A DNA stretch of 64,000 nt from DATFQI01 sp963831105 (GTDB lineage Bacteria > Actinomycetota > Thermoleophilia > Solirubrobacterales > Solirubrobacteraceae): positions 1,116,001-1,180,000 of the forward strand of contig CAWHOS010000003.1 in the NCBI GenBank assembly GCA_963831105.1. Direction: 5' to 3'. The first letter of the stretch is position 1, and each line of letters begins with the position of its first letter. Positions 11,451 through 19,405 of the stretch are shown here, one piece after another. A model generated the notes under the pieces. That model was not told the DNA's origin. It ran no database searches and saw only the letters and a list, made by a program, of their open reading frames with translations. Position numbers and translations under genes: made by a program.

Positions 11451-12509
11451 ATGGCCGTCCCCGAGTCCCTCCTGAAGCTGCTCACCGCCGCCGGCCCCTC
11501 GGGGTACGAGCAGGCGCCCGCCGCCGTCTTCCGCGAGGCCGCAGGCGCCTTCGCCGAGGTCACCCGCGACTCCGTCGGCTCGACCGTCGCCAAGGTGCCC
11601 GGCACCGCTGACGGCCGCTCCCTGGCGATCGTCGGCCACATCGACGAGATCGGGCTGATCGTCCACCACATCGACGACGACGGCTTCCTCTGGTTCACCG
11701 GCGTCGGCGGCTGGGACCCCGTGATCCTCGTCGGCCAGCGGGTCGAGATCGCCACGCGCGACGGGGCGGTGACCGGCGTGGTCGGCAAGAAGCCGATCCA
11801 CCTGCTCAAGACGGAGGAGGACCGGCGCAAGGCGCCCGAGCTCAAGGGCCTGCACATCGACATCGGCGCCAAGGACGGCGACGACGCGCGCTCGCGCGTG
11901 CGCGTCGGCGACGTGGCGGTGATCGCCGGCGAGCCCGTCGAGCTGCCCAACGGGCGGCTCGTCTCGCGCTCGCTCGACAACCGGCTCGGCTGCTTCGTGG
12001 CGCTCGAGACCGCGCGGCTCGTGGCCGAGGCCGGCGGCGCCCCCGGCGACGTGTACGGCACGGCCGTCGCCCAGGAGGAGATCACCTTCGCGGGCGCGCG
12101 CACGACGGCGTTCTCGCTGCGGCCCGACGTCGCGATCGCGGTCGACGTGACCTTCGCGACCGACGCTCCCGGCCTCGACGAGAAGGAGCTCGGCCGCCAT
12201 CGCTTCGGCACGGGCCCGGTGATCGGCCGCGGCTCGACGCTCGACCCCGTCGTCTTCGAACTGCTCTACGAGACGGCCGAGAAGGAGGGCATCCCGTTCA
12301 CGGTGGCCGCGAGCGCGCGGGCGACCGGGACCGACGCCGACGCCGTCCACGTCGCCGCCGCCGGGATCCCGACGGGCGTCGTCTCGATCCCGCTGCGCTA
12401 CATGCACTCGCCGGTCGAGATGGTCGAGCTCGAGGACGTCCACAACACCGCGCGGCTGCTCGCGGCGTTCGCCCAGGCTCTGAAGCCCGACACGGACTTC
12501 TCCCGCTGA
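11451..12509 (+). CDS. M42 family metallopeptidase
   Basis: 352 residues. The family comprises dinuclear zinc aminopeptidases and cellulase-associated peptidases that form hollow dodecamers. Visible features are VGHIDEIG (His63 and Asp65 zinc site), SLDNRLGC (bridging Asp), AQEEITFAGA (catalytic Glu pair), and the late SIPLRYMHSPVE stretch with the last zinc His. Between residues 70 and 165 is the small PDZ-like/beta-barrel domain typical of M42. Its natural substrate is probably short peptides from cytoplasmic protein turnover. The HAD gene begins inside its stop codon. Confidence 0.92.
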   Translation: MAVPESLLKLLTAAGPSGYEQAPAAVFREAAGAFAEVTRDSVGSTVAKVPGTADGRSLAIVGHIDEIGLIVHHIDDDGFLWFTGVGGWDPVILVGQRVEIATRDGAVTGVVGKKPIHLLKTEEDRRKAPELKGLHIDIGAKDGDDARSRVRVGDVAVIAGEPVELPNGRLVSRSLDNRLGCFVALETARLVAEAGGAPGDVYGTAVAQEEITFAGARTTAFSLRPDVAIAVDVTFATDAPGLDEKELGRHRFGTGPVIGRGSTLDPVVFELLYETAEKEGIPFTVAASARATGTDADAVHVAAAGIPTGVVSIPLRYMHSPVEMVELEDVHNTARLLAAFAQALKPDTDFSR

Positions 12510-13198
12510 GCCGCCCGCTCCTGCTGCTGTTCGACATCGACGGCACGCTGCTCCAGCGCGCATCGATCGAGCACGCGCGGGCGATCGTCGAGGCGGCCCA
12601 GCAGGTTCACGGGGTCGCCGACCTGCACGCCCACAAGGTCGAGGCCGCGGGCCGGACCGACCTGGCGATCGCGCGCTCGCTGCTGCTCGCCGCCGGCGTC
12701 GAGGCCGAGGAGATCGACGCGCGCGCAGCCGAGGTCGCCTCGCGCGCCGTCGAGGCCTACGCGGACCTCTGCCCGGCGGACCTCTCGCCGCGGCTGGCGC
12801 CCGGGATCGTCGAGCTGCTCGAGGCGCTCGCCGGGCGGCCGTCCGAGTTCTCGCTCTCGCTGGTCACCGGCAACCTCGAGCCGGTCGCGCGCCTGAAGCT
12901 CGAGCGCGCCGGCATCGGCCACCACTTCCCCGGCGGGCAGGGCGGCTTCGGCTCAGACCACCCGAAGCGCTCGGAGCTCCCGCCGATCGCCCGCGCCCGC
13001 AAGTCCGACCCGGCCTGGCCCCGCGAGCGCACGGTCGTCATCGGCGACACGCCGCGCGACATCGCCTGCGCCCGCGCCGACGGCGTCCTCGTGGCGGCCG
13101 TCGCCACCGGCCCGTTCGCGGTCGAGGCGCTCGCCGAGGCCGACGCGGTCGCCGACGACGCCCGCTCGCTGCTGCCCGTCCTCGAGGACTGGCTCTAG
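12506..13198 (+). CDS. HAD-family phosphatase with an apparent CTG start
   Basis: A 230-codon frame with a full HAD set: LLLFDIDGTL near the N-terminus (nucleophile Asp), SLVTGNLEPV (motif II Ser/Thr), a Lys at HPKRSELPP, and VVIGDTPRDIACA (motif IV Asp pair). No ATG, GTG or TTG exists in this frame between the region overlapping the M42 gene and the catalytic Asp. The only candidate is CTG at 12506, which overlaps the M42 stop as CTGA. Cap-domain features between motifs I and II are alpha-helical, as in phosphoglycolate-phosphatase-like enzymes. Substrate unknown. Translation is probably coupled to the M42 gene; a base error at the start is the alternative. Confidence 0.82.
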   Translation: MSRPLLLLFDIDGTLLQRASIEHARAIVEAAQQVHGVADLHAHKVEAAGRTDLAIARSLLLAAGVEAEEIDARAAEVASRAVEAYADLCPADLSPRLAPGIVELLEALAGRPSEFSLSLVTGNLEPVARLKLERAGIGHHFPGGQGGFGSDHPKRSELPPIARARKSDPAWPRERTVVIGDTPRDIACARADGVLVAAVATGPFAVEALAEADAVADDARSLLPVLEDWL

Positions 13199-13207
13199 CC
13201 GCGGCGT

Positions 13208-13717
13208 ATGCTCCAGCTCGTGGTGGGCCCCTGCGAGCACGTCGAGGTGATCAGGGACGACTGGCCGCCGGTCGCCGACGCCGTGTGCGAGGAGTGCGTG
13301 CGCGCGGGCCGCGAGGACTGGGTCAGCCTGCGGCGCTGCCTGTCCTGCGGGCAGATCGGCTGCTGCGACTCGAGCCCCGGCCTGCACGCGACGGCGCATC
13401 ACCGCCGGACCGGCCACCCGATGGTCCGCGCCACCCACCAGGACTGGGTCTGGTGCTACGTCGACGAGATCACGGTGCGCCGCACGGACGCCGGCTGGGT
13501 GCAGATCGACCTCTTCTACGAGGCCGGCCTCGAGTACATGCGCGAGCACGTCAGCGCCGGCGGCGACCCGAACGTGGCCGAGGACCACGTCTTCGGCAGA
13601 GGCTTCCCGCTCGGCGCCTGGGTGGCCGAGATGCGCCGCAGGAACGCGGCCGGCGAGCTCTCCGCGGACCAGTCCGCGCAGATCGAGAGCCTCGCCGGCT
13701 GGCGCTGGGACGCCTGA
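13208..13717 (+). CDS. UBP-type zinc-finger protein with a helicase-associated-like C-terminus
   Basis: 169 residues. Residues 9-85 are a UBP-type zinc finger: C9-x-H11, C27-x2-C30, C44-x2-C47, C52, then H60, H64 and H70, with the typical LRRCLSCGQIGCCDSS and WCYVDE. In eukaryotes this finger reads the free ubiquitin C-terminus; bacterial versions are common in actinobacteria and their ligand is not established. Residues about 132-167 (FPLGAWVAEMRRRNAAGELSADQ...WRW) match the pattern of the helicase-associated (HA) domain seen in repeats in actinobacterial helicases. The fusion is unusual. It starts 9 bp after the HAD gene. Confidence 0.8.
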   Translation: MLQLVVGPCEHVEVIRDDWPPVADAVCEECVRAGREDWVSLRRCLSCGQIGCCDSSPGLHATAHHRRTGHPMVRATHQDWVWCYVDEITVRRTDAGWVQIDLFYEAGLEYMREHVSAGGDPNVAEDHVFGRGFPLGAWVAEMRRRNAAGELSADQSAQIESLAGWRWDA

Positions 13718-13720
13718 GCG

Positions 13721-14623
13721 CTACGACGCCGGGATCGCCTCGAACGACTGCGAGCCCGAGCAGTTCACGAACCAGATCTGGTTCGCGAAGATGTCGTACT
13801 TCGAGTCGAAGAAGGACATCCCGAGCTTGCCGGTGACCTTGCCGGCGGTCTGGGAGGACTCCTTGAGCGTGTAGGTGATGCCGCGCGAGCCGCTGCCGAC
13901 GAGCCGGTTGGTGGCGATGCCCGACTGCTGGACGCTGCCGTCGCTGCCGACCGTCCACGGGCCCGCGACGACGAACGGCTCGTAGGAGAGCGCGTTGCCG
14001 TAGTGCCCGGCGCCGTTCTCGAAGCAGTAGACCGGCACGAGCGGGGTCTTGGTGATCTGCAGCTGGCCGCCGGCGAGGGTGAGCTCGAGGTCGTCGTAGG
14101 CGCCCTCGGTGCCCATGCGGCCGACCCACTTGTTCGAGCTCGCCGGGGGCGTCGTGCCGCCGCCGCCCGGGGCGGGGGTGGAGCCGCCGCCGGAGGGCGC
14201 CGGCGTCTGGCCGCCGTTGCCGCCGGGGGCCGGGGCGGGGCCGCCGCCGGGGGCGAAGCGGAGCGTGAGGGTCCGGCTGGCCTTCGTCCTGGCGCCGCCA
14301 GAGCGGCGGAGGGTGAGCTTGACCGTGGCGCGGCCGCCCGCGGCGCGCAGCGCCGCGAGGCCCTTCGCGCTGAAGCGCAGCTTGACGTCGGTGACCGAGC
14401 GCTTCGGCAGCTTCACCGCGCGGGTCGCCGCGGTGCGGGCGCCGGCGAGGACCTTCGCGCTGCCGCGCAGGACGTAGCCGTTGGGGTTGGCGACCTCGAT
14501 CGTGGCGGCCGAGCCCGAGACGGACGTGGGCTTCGGGCTGATCTTCACGGGCGCCGCCTGGGCGGCGGTCGCGGGCACGGCGAGGAAGGCGAGGGTGGTG
14601 AGCAGGGCGAGGCGACGTTCCAT
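13721..14623 (-). CDS. secreted protein with Gly/Pro-rich hinge, function unknown
   Basis: 300 residues from ATG at 14623, with a Sec signal (MERRLALLTTLAFLAVPATAAQA). Residues 24-125 form a beta-sandwich-like domain rich in Lys, Arg and Val, in a style found in many secreted Solirubrobacterales proteins (LRGSAKVLAGARTAATRAV; VKLTLRRSGGARTKASRTL). Residues about 128-165 are a low-complexity APGGG/PAPSGGG hinge. A second domain follows with two Cys (VYCFENG and FVNCSGS) likely to pair. I do not recognise an enzyme. It converges with the UBP-finger gene (3 bp between stops). Confidence 0.7.
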   Translation of the reverse strand: MERRLALLTTLAFLAVPATAAQAAPVKISPKPTSVSGSAATIEVANPNGYVLRGSAKVLAGARTAATRAVKLPKRSVTDVKLRFSAKGLAALRAAGGRATVKLTLRRSGGARTKASRTLTLRFAPGGGPAPAPGGNGGQTPAPSGGGSTPAPGGGGTTPPASSNKWVGRMGTEGAYDDLELTLAGGQLQITKTPLVPVYCFENGAGHYGNALSYEPFVVAGPWTVGSDGSVQQSGIATNRLVGSGSRGITYTLKESSQTAGKVTGKLGMSFFDSKYDIFANQIWFVNCSGSQSFEAIPAS

Positions 14624-14719
14624 GTCAGTGAGGCTCCGGGGAGGCGAGACGGCGATGCGGCGAACTCTGTCCTGGCGGCGGGGCCGCCGCACTGCGGCTA
14701 GCCGGGAGGCGGCGCTCGC

Positions 14720-14749
14720 GCTACCCGGGATCTACTGCCTTCGGGTAGC
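14720..14749. promoter_or_regulatory. 8-bp inverted repeat between two leftward genes
   Basis: Arms gctacccg (14720-14727) and cgggtagc (14742-14749) are perfect complements around a 14-nt loop. It lies between the stop of the 14781-15281 gene and the start of the secreted-protein gene at 14623. It could end the first transcript or be an operator for the second. No T-tract follows, so the assignment is open. Confidence 0.35.
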
Positions 14750-14780
14750 CCCACTTTGCGGCATGACGCACTTGCGTCCG

Positions 14781-15281
14781 TCACCCGCCGGGCCGCAAGC
14801 CCGCGGGCACGCCGCCGCCGAGGCCGGCGGCGAAGGCCTCGAGCTCGGCGTGCGGGACCACCGGGACGCCGAGTCGCGCCGCGGCGTCGTGGACGGTCGC
14901 GGCGCCGTAGGCCGCGACGCTGTCGGGGACCGCGAGCGCCTCCACGCGCGCGTGCTCGGCGCGGAAGCCGTCGTCGTGGACGACGATCCGCCCCCACGCG
15001 GAGACGACGCCCTCGCACCAGTAGGCCTCGCCGAACCAGGAGCGCGGGCCGGGCACGTGGTAGGCGTAGATCCCGCACTGGCAGCGCTCGTGCGGCGAGT
15101 CGTGCGGCTCGTCGAGCCAGCCGACGCCGCGCTGGAGCCGGCGGTTGGCGTCGTAGCACTCCGCGTGCATGACCCGCCCGGTCCAGCGGCAGGGGATGAA
15201 CGGAGACATCAGGCGCTCGCCGGCCAGGCGCCAGGAGCGGAACGCCACGACCGCGCGGGCGAGGTCGGGCGCCGTGCTCAC
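14781..15281 (-). CDS. conserved hypothetical protein with Cys/His cluster
   Basis: 166 residues from GTG at 15281; a longer reading to 15473 would start inside the hairpin after ggt and has no conserved content. The pattern RSWRLAGERLMSPFIPCRWTG, then HAECYDANRR, then SPHERCQCGIYAYH recurs in actinobacterial hypothetical proteins. The cluster Cys-x-Cys with nearby His and Cys suggests a metal site. A middle segment (WFGEAYWCEGVVSAWGRIVVHDDGFRAEHAR) is beta-rich. The start overlaps the stop of a small upstream gene as GTGA. No function assigned. Confidence 0.7.
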   Translation of the reverse strand: MSTAPDLARAVVAFRSWRLAGERLMSPFIPCRWTGRVMHAECYDANRRLQRGVGWLDEPHDSPHERCQCGIYAYHVPGPRSWFGEAYWCEGVVSAWGRIVVHDDGFRAEHARVEALAVPDSVAAYGAATVHDAAARLGVPVVPHAELEAFAAGLGGGVPAGLRPGG

Positions 15282-15421
15282 GGAGTGGCGGCCGGCTCCG
15301 CGGGAGCGGCCGGCGCCTCGACGCGCCGCCGCGGCTCCTCCGGCGGCGCCGGGTCCGGCACCACGGCGGGCGCCTCGACCGGCTCCACCACGATCGTGCG
15401 CGACGGCTGCGAGAGGCTCAC
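15278..15421 (-). CDS. small proline-rich protein, 47 residues
   Basis: GTG at 15421 to TGA at 15278. The product begins VSLSQPSRTIVVEPVEAPAV and continues Pro/Glu/Ala-rich with one RRR. Its stop overlaps the start of the next gene (GTGA), the same coupling used across this window, which is the main argument that it is real. It lies just downstream of the ggt terminator hairpin, so it would be the first gene of a new transcript. It has no transmembrane segment and is probably disordered. It could instead be a leader peptide. Confidence 0.5.
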   Translation of the reverse strand: MSLSQPSRTIVVEPVEAPAVVPDPAPPEEPRRRVEAPAAPAEPAATP

Positions 15422-15439
15422 CCGACGAAGGGTACGCGC

Positions 15440-15484
15440 CGAACCGGGAGTTGTTCAGCCTCAGACTGAACAACTCCCGGTTCG
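15440..15484 (-). terminator. 19-bp perfect hairpin after ggt
   Basis: Arms 15440-15458 and 15466-15484 are perfectly complementary over 19 bp (core gaaccgggagttgttcag) with a 7-nt loop. It begins 13 bp after the ggt stop and ends 19 bp before the small gene start at 15421, so it should end ggt transcription. There is no T-tract on either strand; it would work as a strong stem or a processing signal. Confidence 0.65.
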
Positions 15485-15496
15485 ATGGCGCGAGGG

Positions 15497-17284
15497 CTAC
15501 CTCGGGGTGACGACCGCCGCGGAGCCGCCGCCGCGACGCTGCGGCTCGGCGGCGGCGATGAACCGCTTGCCGCGGAACTCGATCGCCGTGGCGGCGCCGA
15601 TCTCGCCCGGTGTGGCGGGAGGCGCGAACTTGTGACCGCGGGCGGCCGCGAGCGAGCGGCCCTCCGTCGAGTCGATGAACGCCTGCTCGGCCTGGGTCGT
15701 CGCCGTGTTGCGCTCGACGGCGCGCGGCAGGGCGATCGCGTTGGGCAGCGGCTCGCGCAGGTCGATCCGGTTGACCAGCGTCTGCAGGACCGTGCCCGGG
15801 ATCGTCGAGCCGCCGGGCGAGCCCAGCGCCAGGTACGGCTTGCCGGACTTCTCGATGATCGTCGGCGCCATCGAGCTGCGCGGGCGCTTGGAGCGGTCCG
15901 CGCGGTTCGGGTGCGTCGTCGAGTCGAAGTTGAAGTCCGTCAGCTCGTTGTTGAGCAGGAACCCGTAGCCCGGCACGACGATGCCGTTGCCGCCCGTGGA
16001 CTCGATCGTGAACGTGTAGGACACGACGTTGCCCTTCGCGTCGGCGACCGTGAGGTGCGTGGTGGACTGGCGCGGGTGCGAGATCGTCGCGCTGTTCGCC
16101 GCCGGTCGCGATCCGCCGCCCTGGTTGTCGTACGGGTCGCCGGGGGTGACCGTGGTGCTCGCCGCGCGCTTCTCGGTGATCAGCGCGCGCCGCTCGTCGG
16201 CGAACGAGGTCGACAGCAGGCCCTCGACGGGGACGTCGAAGAACGCCGGGTCGGCGAGGAAGGCGTTGCGGTCGGCGAACGTGTAGCGCGAAGCCTCCAG
16301 GTAGCGGTGCAGGATCTGCTCGCGCGAGCTGCCCGCGGGGTTGTAGCCGCCGAGGATGTTGAGCACCTCGCCCACGGTCGTGCCGCCGCTGGACGGCGGC
16401 CCCATGCCGTAGACGGTGAGGCCGCGGTACGTGCTCTCCGTCGCCGGGCGCTCCGGGGCCGTGTAGCGCCGGAGGTCGTCCGTGGTCATCAGGCCGGCCC
16501 GCCAGGTGTGGTCGGCGTCAGCGGCGATCGGCGGCTGCGTCGCGGCCCGGGCCATCGCCTCGGCCACCGCGCCGCGGTAGAAGCCCTTGCGCACGCCCTG
16601 TCGGCCCAGGAGCCGGTAGGTCTTGGCCATGTCCGGGTTGGTGATGCGCGTCCCGACGTCCTTGGAGGTGCGGTCGGGGTCGAGGTAGATCGCGGCCGTC
16701 GACGGGATGTCGTCGAAGTAGGTCTTCACCGCTTCGACGGAGTCGAAGAACGTCTTGTCGACCGTGAAGCCGTTCGTCGCGACGCGGACGCCAGGCTGAA
16801 GCGCGCGCTTGAGCGAGAACGTGCCGTACTTCTTGAGCGCCCGCGCCCAGGTCAGCGGGGTGCCCGGCACGCCGGCCGAGAGGCCGCTGAAGCGGGCCGG
16901 GTCGAACGCCAGCGGCTTGCCGTTCTCCCAGAACGAGTCCGGCTTCATCTCGCGCGGGGCCTTCTCGCGCCCGTCGAGCGTGGTCACCTTGCCCTTGGCG
17001 GTGCGGATCACCATGAAGCCGCCGCCTCCGATGCCGCACGAGAACGGTTCGGTGACGCCCAGCACCGCAGCCGCGGCGACCGCGGCGTCGACCGCGTTGC
17101 CGCCGGCCTTCAGCGTGTCGATCGCCGCCTGGGTGCCGAGCGCGTCGACGGTGGCCGCCGCGCCGCCGGTCCCGCGCGCGGTCGGCTGCTTCGCCGGTTC
17201 CTGGGCTCCGGCGCCTTGCGCGCCGACCAGGACGGCGAGGATCCCGGCGCTCGCGAGCGCCAGGCGGAATGGGTTACGTCTCAT
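15497..17284 (-). CDS. ggt: gamma-glutamyltransferase, secreted
   Basis: 595 residues with an N-terminal signal (LALASAGILAVLVGAQGAGA). The enzyme is made as a proenzyme that cleaves itself; the new N-terminal Thr is the nucleophile. The site is seen as QSTTHLTVAD near residue 408. Substrate-binding and oxyanion features GNAVDAAVAAA, GIGGGGFMV, GPPSSGG and LGSPGGSTIPG are all present. It hydrolyses or transfers the gamma-glutamyl group of glutathione and of gamma-glutamyl amides outside the cell. It lies 46 bp downstream of the mau-like set and may be transcribed with it. Confidence 0.95.
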   Translation of the reverse strand: MRRNPFRLALASAGILAVLVGAQGAGAQEPAKQPTARGTGGAAATVDALGTQAAIDTLKAGGNAVDAAVAAAAVLGVTEPFSCGIGGGGFMVIRTAKGKVTTLDGREKAPREMKPDSFWENGKPLAFDPARFSGLSAGVPGTPLTWARALKKYGTFSLKRALQPGVRVATNGFTVDKTFFDSVEAVKTYFDDIPSTAAIYLDPDRTSKDVGTRITNPDMAKTYRLLGRQGVRKGFYRGAVAEAMARAATQPPIAADADHTWRAGLMTTDDLRRYTAPERPATESTYRGLTVYGMGPPSSGGTTVGEVLNILGGYNPAGSSREQILHRYLEASRYTFADRNAFLADPAFFDVPVEGLLSTSFADERRALITEKRAASTTVTPGDPYDNQGGGSRPAANSATISHPRQSTTHLTVADAKGNVVSYTFTIESTGGNGIVVPGYGFLLNNELTDFNFDSTTHPNRADRSKRPRSSMAPTIIEKSGKPYLALGSPGGSTIPGTVLQTLVNRIDLREPLPNAIALPRAVERNTATTQAEQAFIDSTEGRSLAAARGHKFAPPATPGEIGAATAIEFRGKRFIAAAEPQRRGGGSAAVVTPR

Positions 17285-17330
17285 CGGGCCTCCCCCGCGT
17301 ACGACTGATGGCAGGGAACTACCCCGCTTC

Positions 17331-18827
17331 TCAGCGCGGCACGCGCAGCAGCGCGGCCCGGACGGGCTGGCCCCTGTCCTGGCGCAGACGCGTCACGTAG
17401 GCCGAGCCGGCCGAGAGCGCGGTGCTCCAGAGCGTGACCTGCACGCCGGGCTTGGGCCGCGGCGGCAGCTTGCGCGGCCAGCCGTGGGCGTCGTGCTGCG
17501 GTCCGGGCTCGTGGCCCTCGTCGCGGCGGCCCGTCGGGACGGTGCCGTAGAGCGAGCGGTCGCGGCGGACCGGCCGGGCCCGCAGGAAGCCGATCCGCAG
17601 CTGCTGGCGCTGGAAGGTGGACTGCACGTAGAGCAGCCGGCGGCCGTCGCTGGAGGGGTTGAGCAGCAGCGCGCGCGGCGCCGAGCGCAGCGTGCTGCGG
17701 CGCCCGCTCGCCAGCTGCACCTGGACGATGCGCCCGCGCGCGGCGCCGGCGACGTGGAACAGCAGCCGGTCGCCGGTCAGCGCGGGGCGGCCGAGCGTGG
17801 TGCCCGCCGCGGCGCGCGCGACGACCCGTGGCGCTGGCGCGGCGGGCGGGAGCGCGGTTGCGAACAGTGCGTCGCGCCCCTGGTCCTGGCCGCGCCAGGC
17901 GACCCAGCCGCCGGAGACCGCGACCGAGTCGGCGGCGGCCGGCAGCGTGAACACGTAGGCCGGGTCGGCCTGCGAGCGGACCTCGACCGTGCCCGTGCCG
18001 ATCCACGCGAGCTTGCCGCCGCCGACCGCGGGGTGCGGGCCGGGGGCGGGCTGGCGGGCTCCCGGCCGCGCCAGCACGCCGGCGCCGCCCGGCTCCTGGA
18101 ACGCGACCAGGAGGCCGTCGGCGCTCGGATCGGTGGCGGGAACGGCGAACACGGAGGCGGCCTGCGCCGGGGCGGCCCACAGCGCGGCCGCGCACGCGGC
18201 CAGCGCGGCCGCGTCGGCGGCGCGCAGCGCGCGCAGGATCGACGGCCGCTCGGCCATCGCGGCGTGCGCGGCGGCGCCGCGCTCGGTTCCCGCGAGCGGC
18301 GCGAGGACGACGACCGGCAGCGTGCGGCCGATCCCGAAGCCGAGCCCGACGAGCAGCCCGAGCCCCGGGTCGCCGAGCGCGACGCTCACGCCCGCCAGCG
18401 CCCAGACGGCGAAGGAGAGGATGAAGGTGGTGAAGCCGAGCCCGAGCAGGATCCCGTAGAGCCCCGCCGCGAGCGGGAGCGGCAGCACGCGCCGCCAGGA
18501 CTCCGGGACCTGCCGGCGCACCTGCGGGACGATCCGCGCGCCGCGCGCCTCACCCGCCGCCGCGGCCAGCGCGACCGCCGCGGCCACGGCGATCGCCGCC
18601 GCCCCGCCCGCGCCGAGCGACCGCCCGAGCAGCGCGAGGCCGCCGAAGGTGGCGATGCCACCCGCCAGCGCGCCCGCGGCGAAGGTGACGCAGGCGACCA
18701 GCGTGGTGCGCAGCCGTCCGGCGTAGCCGTGCGGGGCGAGCGTGTCGACCATCGAGAAGCCGCACGGCGACCACGCGCCGGTCACGCCGGCGATCAGCCC
18801 CGCGGCGAGCAGGACGGCCTCGAGCAT
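17331..18827 (-). CDS. CcdA/MauF-like membrane domain fused to a beta-propeller-like domain
   Basis: 498 residues from ATG at 18827 (the ATG shares its A with the stop of the preceding gene; a GTG at 18833 is possible). Residues 1-220 hold about six hydrophobic segments; the first ends in AWSPCGFSM (Cys22), like the CcdA/DsbD/MauF membrane redox carriers. Residues about 225-498 have recurring short strands of TolB/propeller type (GGKLAWIGTGTVEVRS; GGWVAWRGQDQGRDALF; SSDGRRLLYVQS), presumably on the outer face. MauF is needed to make methylamine dehydrogenase, and that enzyme's heavy chain is a beta-propeller. Whether this propeller plays that part is inference. Confidence 0.7.
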   Translation of the reverse strand: MLEAVLLAAGLIAGVTGAWSPCGFSMVDTLAPHGYAGRLRTTLVACVTFAAGALAGGIATFGGLALLGRSLGAGGAAAIAVAAAVALAAAAGEARGARIVPQVRRQVPESWRRVLPLPLAAGLYGILLGLGFTTFILSFAVWALAGVSVALGDPGLGLLVGLGFGIGRTLPVVVLAPLAGTERGAAAHAAMAERPSILRALRAADAAALAACAAALWAAPAQAASVFAVPATDPSADGLLVAFQEPGGAGVLARPGARQPAPGPHPAVGGGKLAWIGTGTVEVRSQADPAYVFTLPAAADSVAVSGGWVAWRGQDQGRDALFATALPPAAPAPRVVARAAAGTTLGRPALTGDRLLFHVAGAARGRIVQVQLASGRRSTLRSAPRALLLNPSSDGRRLLYVQSTFQRQQLRIGFLRARPVRRDRSLYGTVPTGRRDEGHEPGPQHDAHGWPRKLPPRPKPGVQVTLWSTALSAGSAYVTRLRQDRGQPVRAALLRVPR

Positions 18828-19405
18828 CAGCACGGCACCTTCGTCTGGAAGTACATGACGCAGAACACCTTCCGGCCGGCGTAGCAGTAGCCCGTGAGCG
18901 CGCCGTCGCCGTTGATGCGCCGGCTCGAGTAGGCGCAGCAGTCGACGAGCTTGCGCACCTTGCCGCCGCAGCAGCGGTACCAGGCCCCGTCGACGTGCGT
19001 GCGGCCGAGGTCGTACTTGCGGCCGGTGACCGTGCAGACGGGCGTGCGCGTCGCGCGCGGGAGCGGCCGGCCGTCCGGATCGGTGAGCCGGTTCCCGTCG
19101 TCGTCGACCGGGACGCCCTCGCGGTCCACGACGCGGCCGAGGTCGTCGACGCGCTTGCCGTCCTTCGCGCGCAGCGGGTAGCCGCGCGAGTCGATCCGGG
19201 GGATGCCCGTCGGGTGCGGGCAGGAGTCGGTCGTGTAGATGTGCCCGCAGAAGTGGTAGGCCTCGGCCTCGCCGGGCTTGATCAGCGAGCCGGCGGTCTT
19301 GGCCCCCGCCAGCGCCATCACGCCGCCGCCGACGCGCGACAGGAACCCCCGCCGCGACGTGCTGCCGGCCACCTTGTCGCTGAGGCGCTCGGTCGACCTA
19401 GGCAT
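18827..19405 (-). CDS. Tat-exported Cys-rich protein, methylamine dehydrogenase light chain-like
   Basis: 192 residues from ATG at 19405, which overlaps the end of the MauE/MauD-like gene by 8 bp. A textbook twin-arginine signal is present (SRRGFLSRV, residues 17-25), followed by a hydrophobic stretch. The mature part has ten Cys, including WYRCCGG and DCCAYSS, like the DCC-rich, disulfide-laced light chain of methylamine dehydrogenase, which is also exported with a twin-arginine-type leader. Only one Trp remains in the mature part, so the usual two-Trp TTQ cofactor cannot form. Residues about 65-110 carry a degenerate repeat of DG-x-x-L/V-x-D units. The identification rests on Cys pattern and neighbours. 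Confidence 0.6.
   Translation of the reverse strand: MPRSTERLSDKVAGSTSRRGFLSRVGGGVMALAGAKTAGSLIKPGEAEAYHFCGHIYTTDSCPHPTGIPRIDSRGYPLRAKDGKRVDDLGRVVDREGVPVDDDGNRLTDPDGRPLPRATRTPVCTVTGRKYDLGRTHVDGAWYRCCGGKVRKLVDCCAYSSRRINGDGALTGYCYAGRKVFCVMYFQTKVPC

Noticed and set aside
15485..17308. 607-residue plus-strand frame opposite ggt
   Set aside because: Arg-rich, motif-free, and fully opposite a complete gamma-glutamyltransferase.
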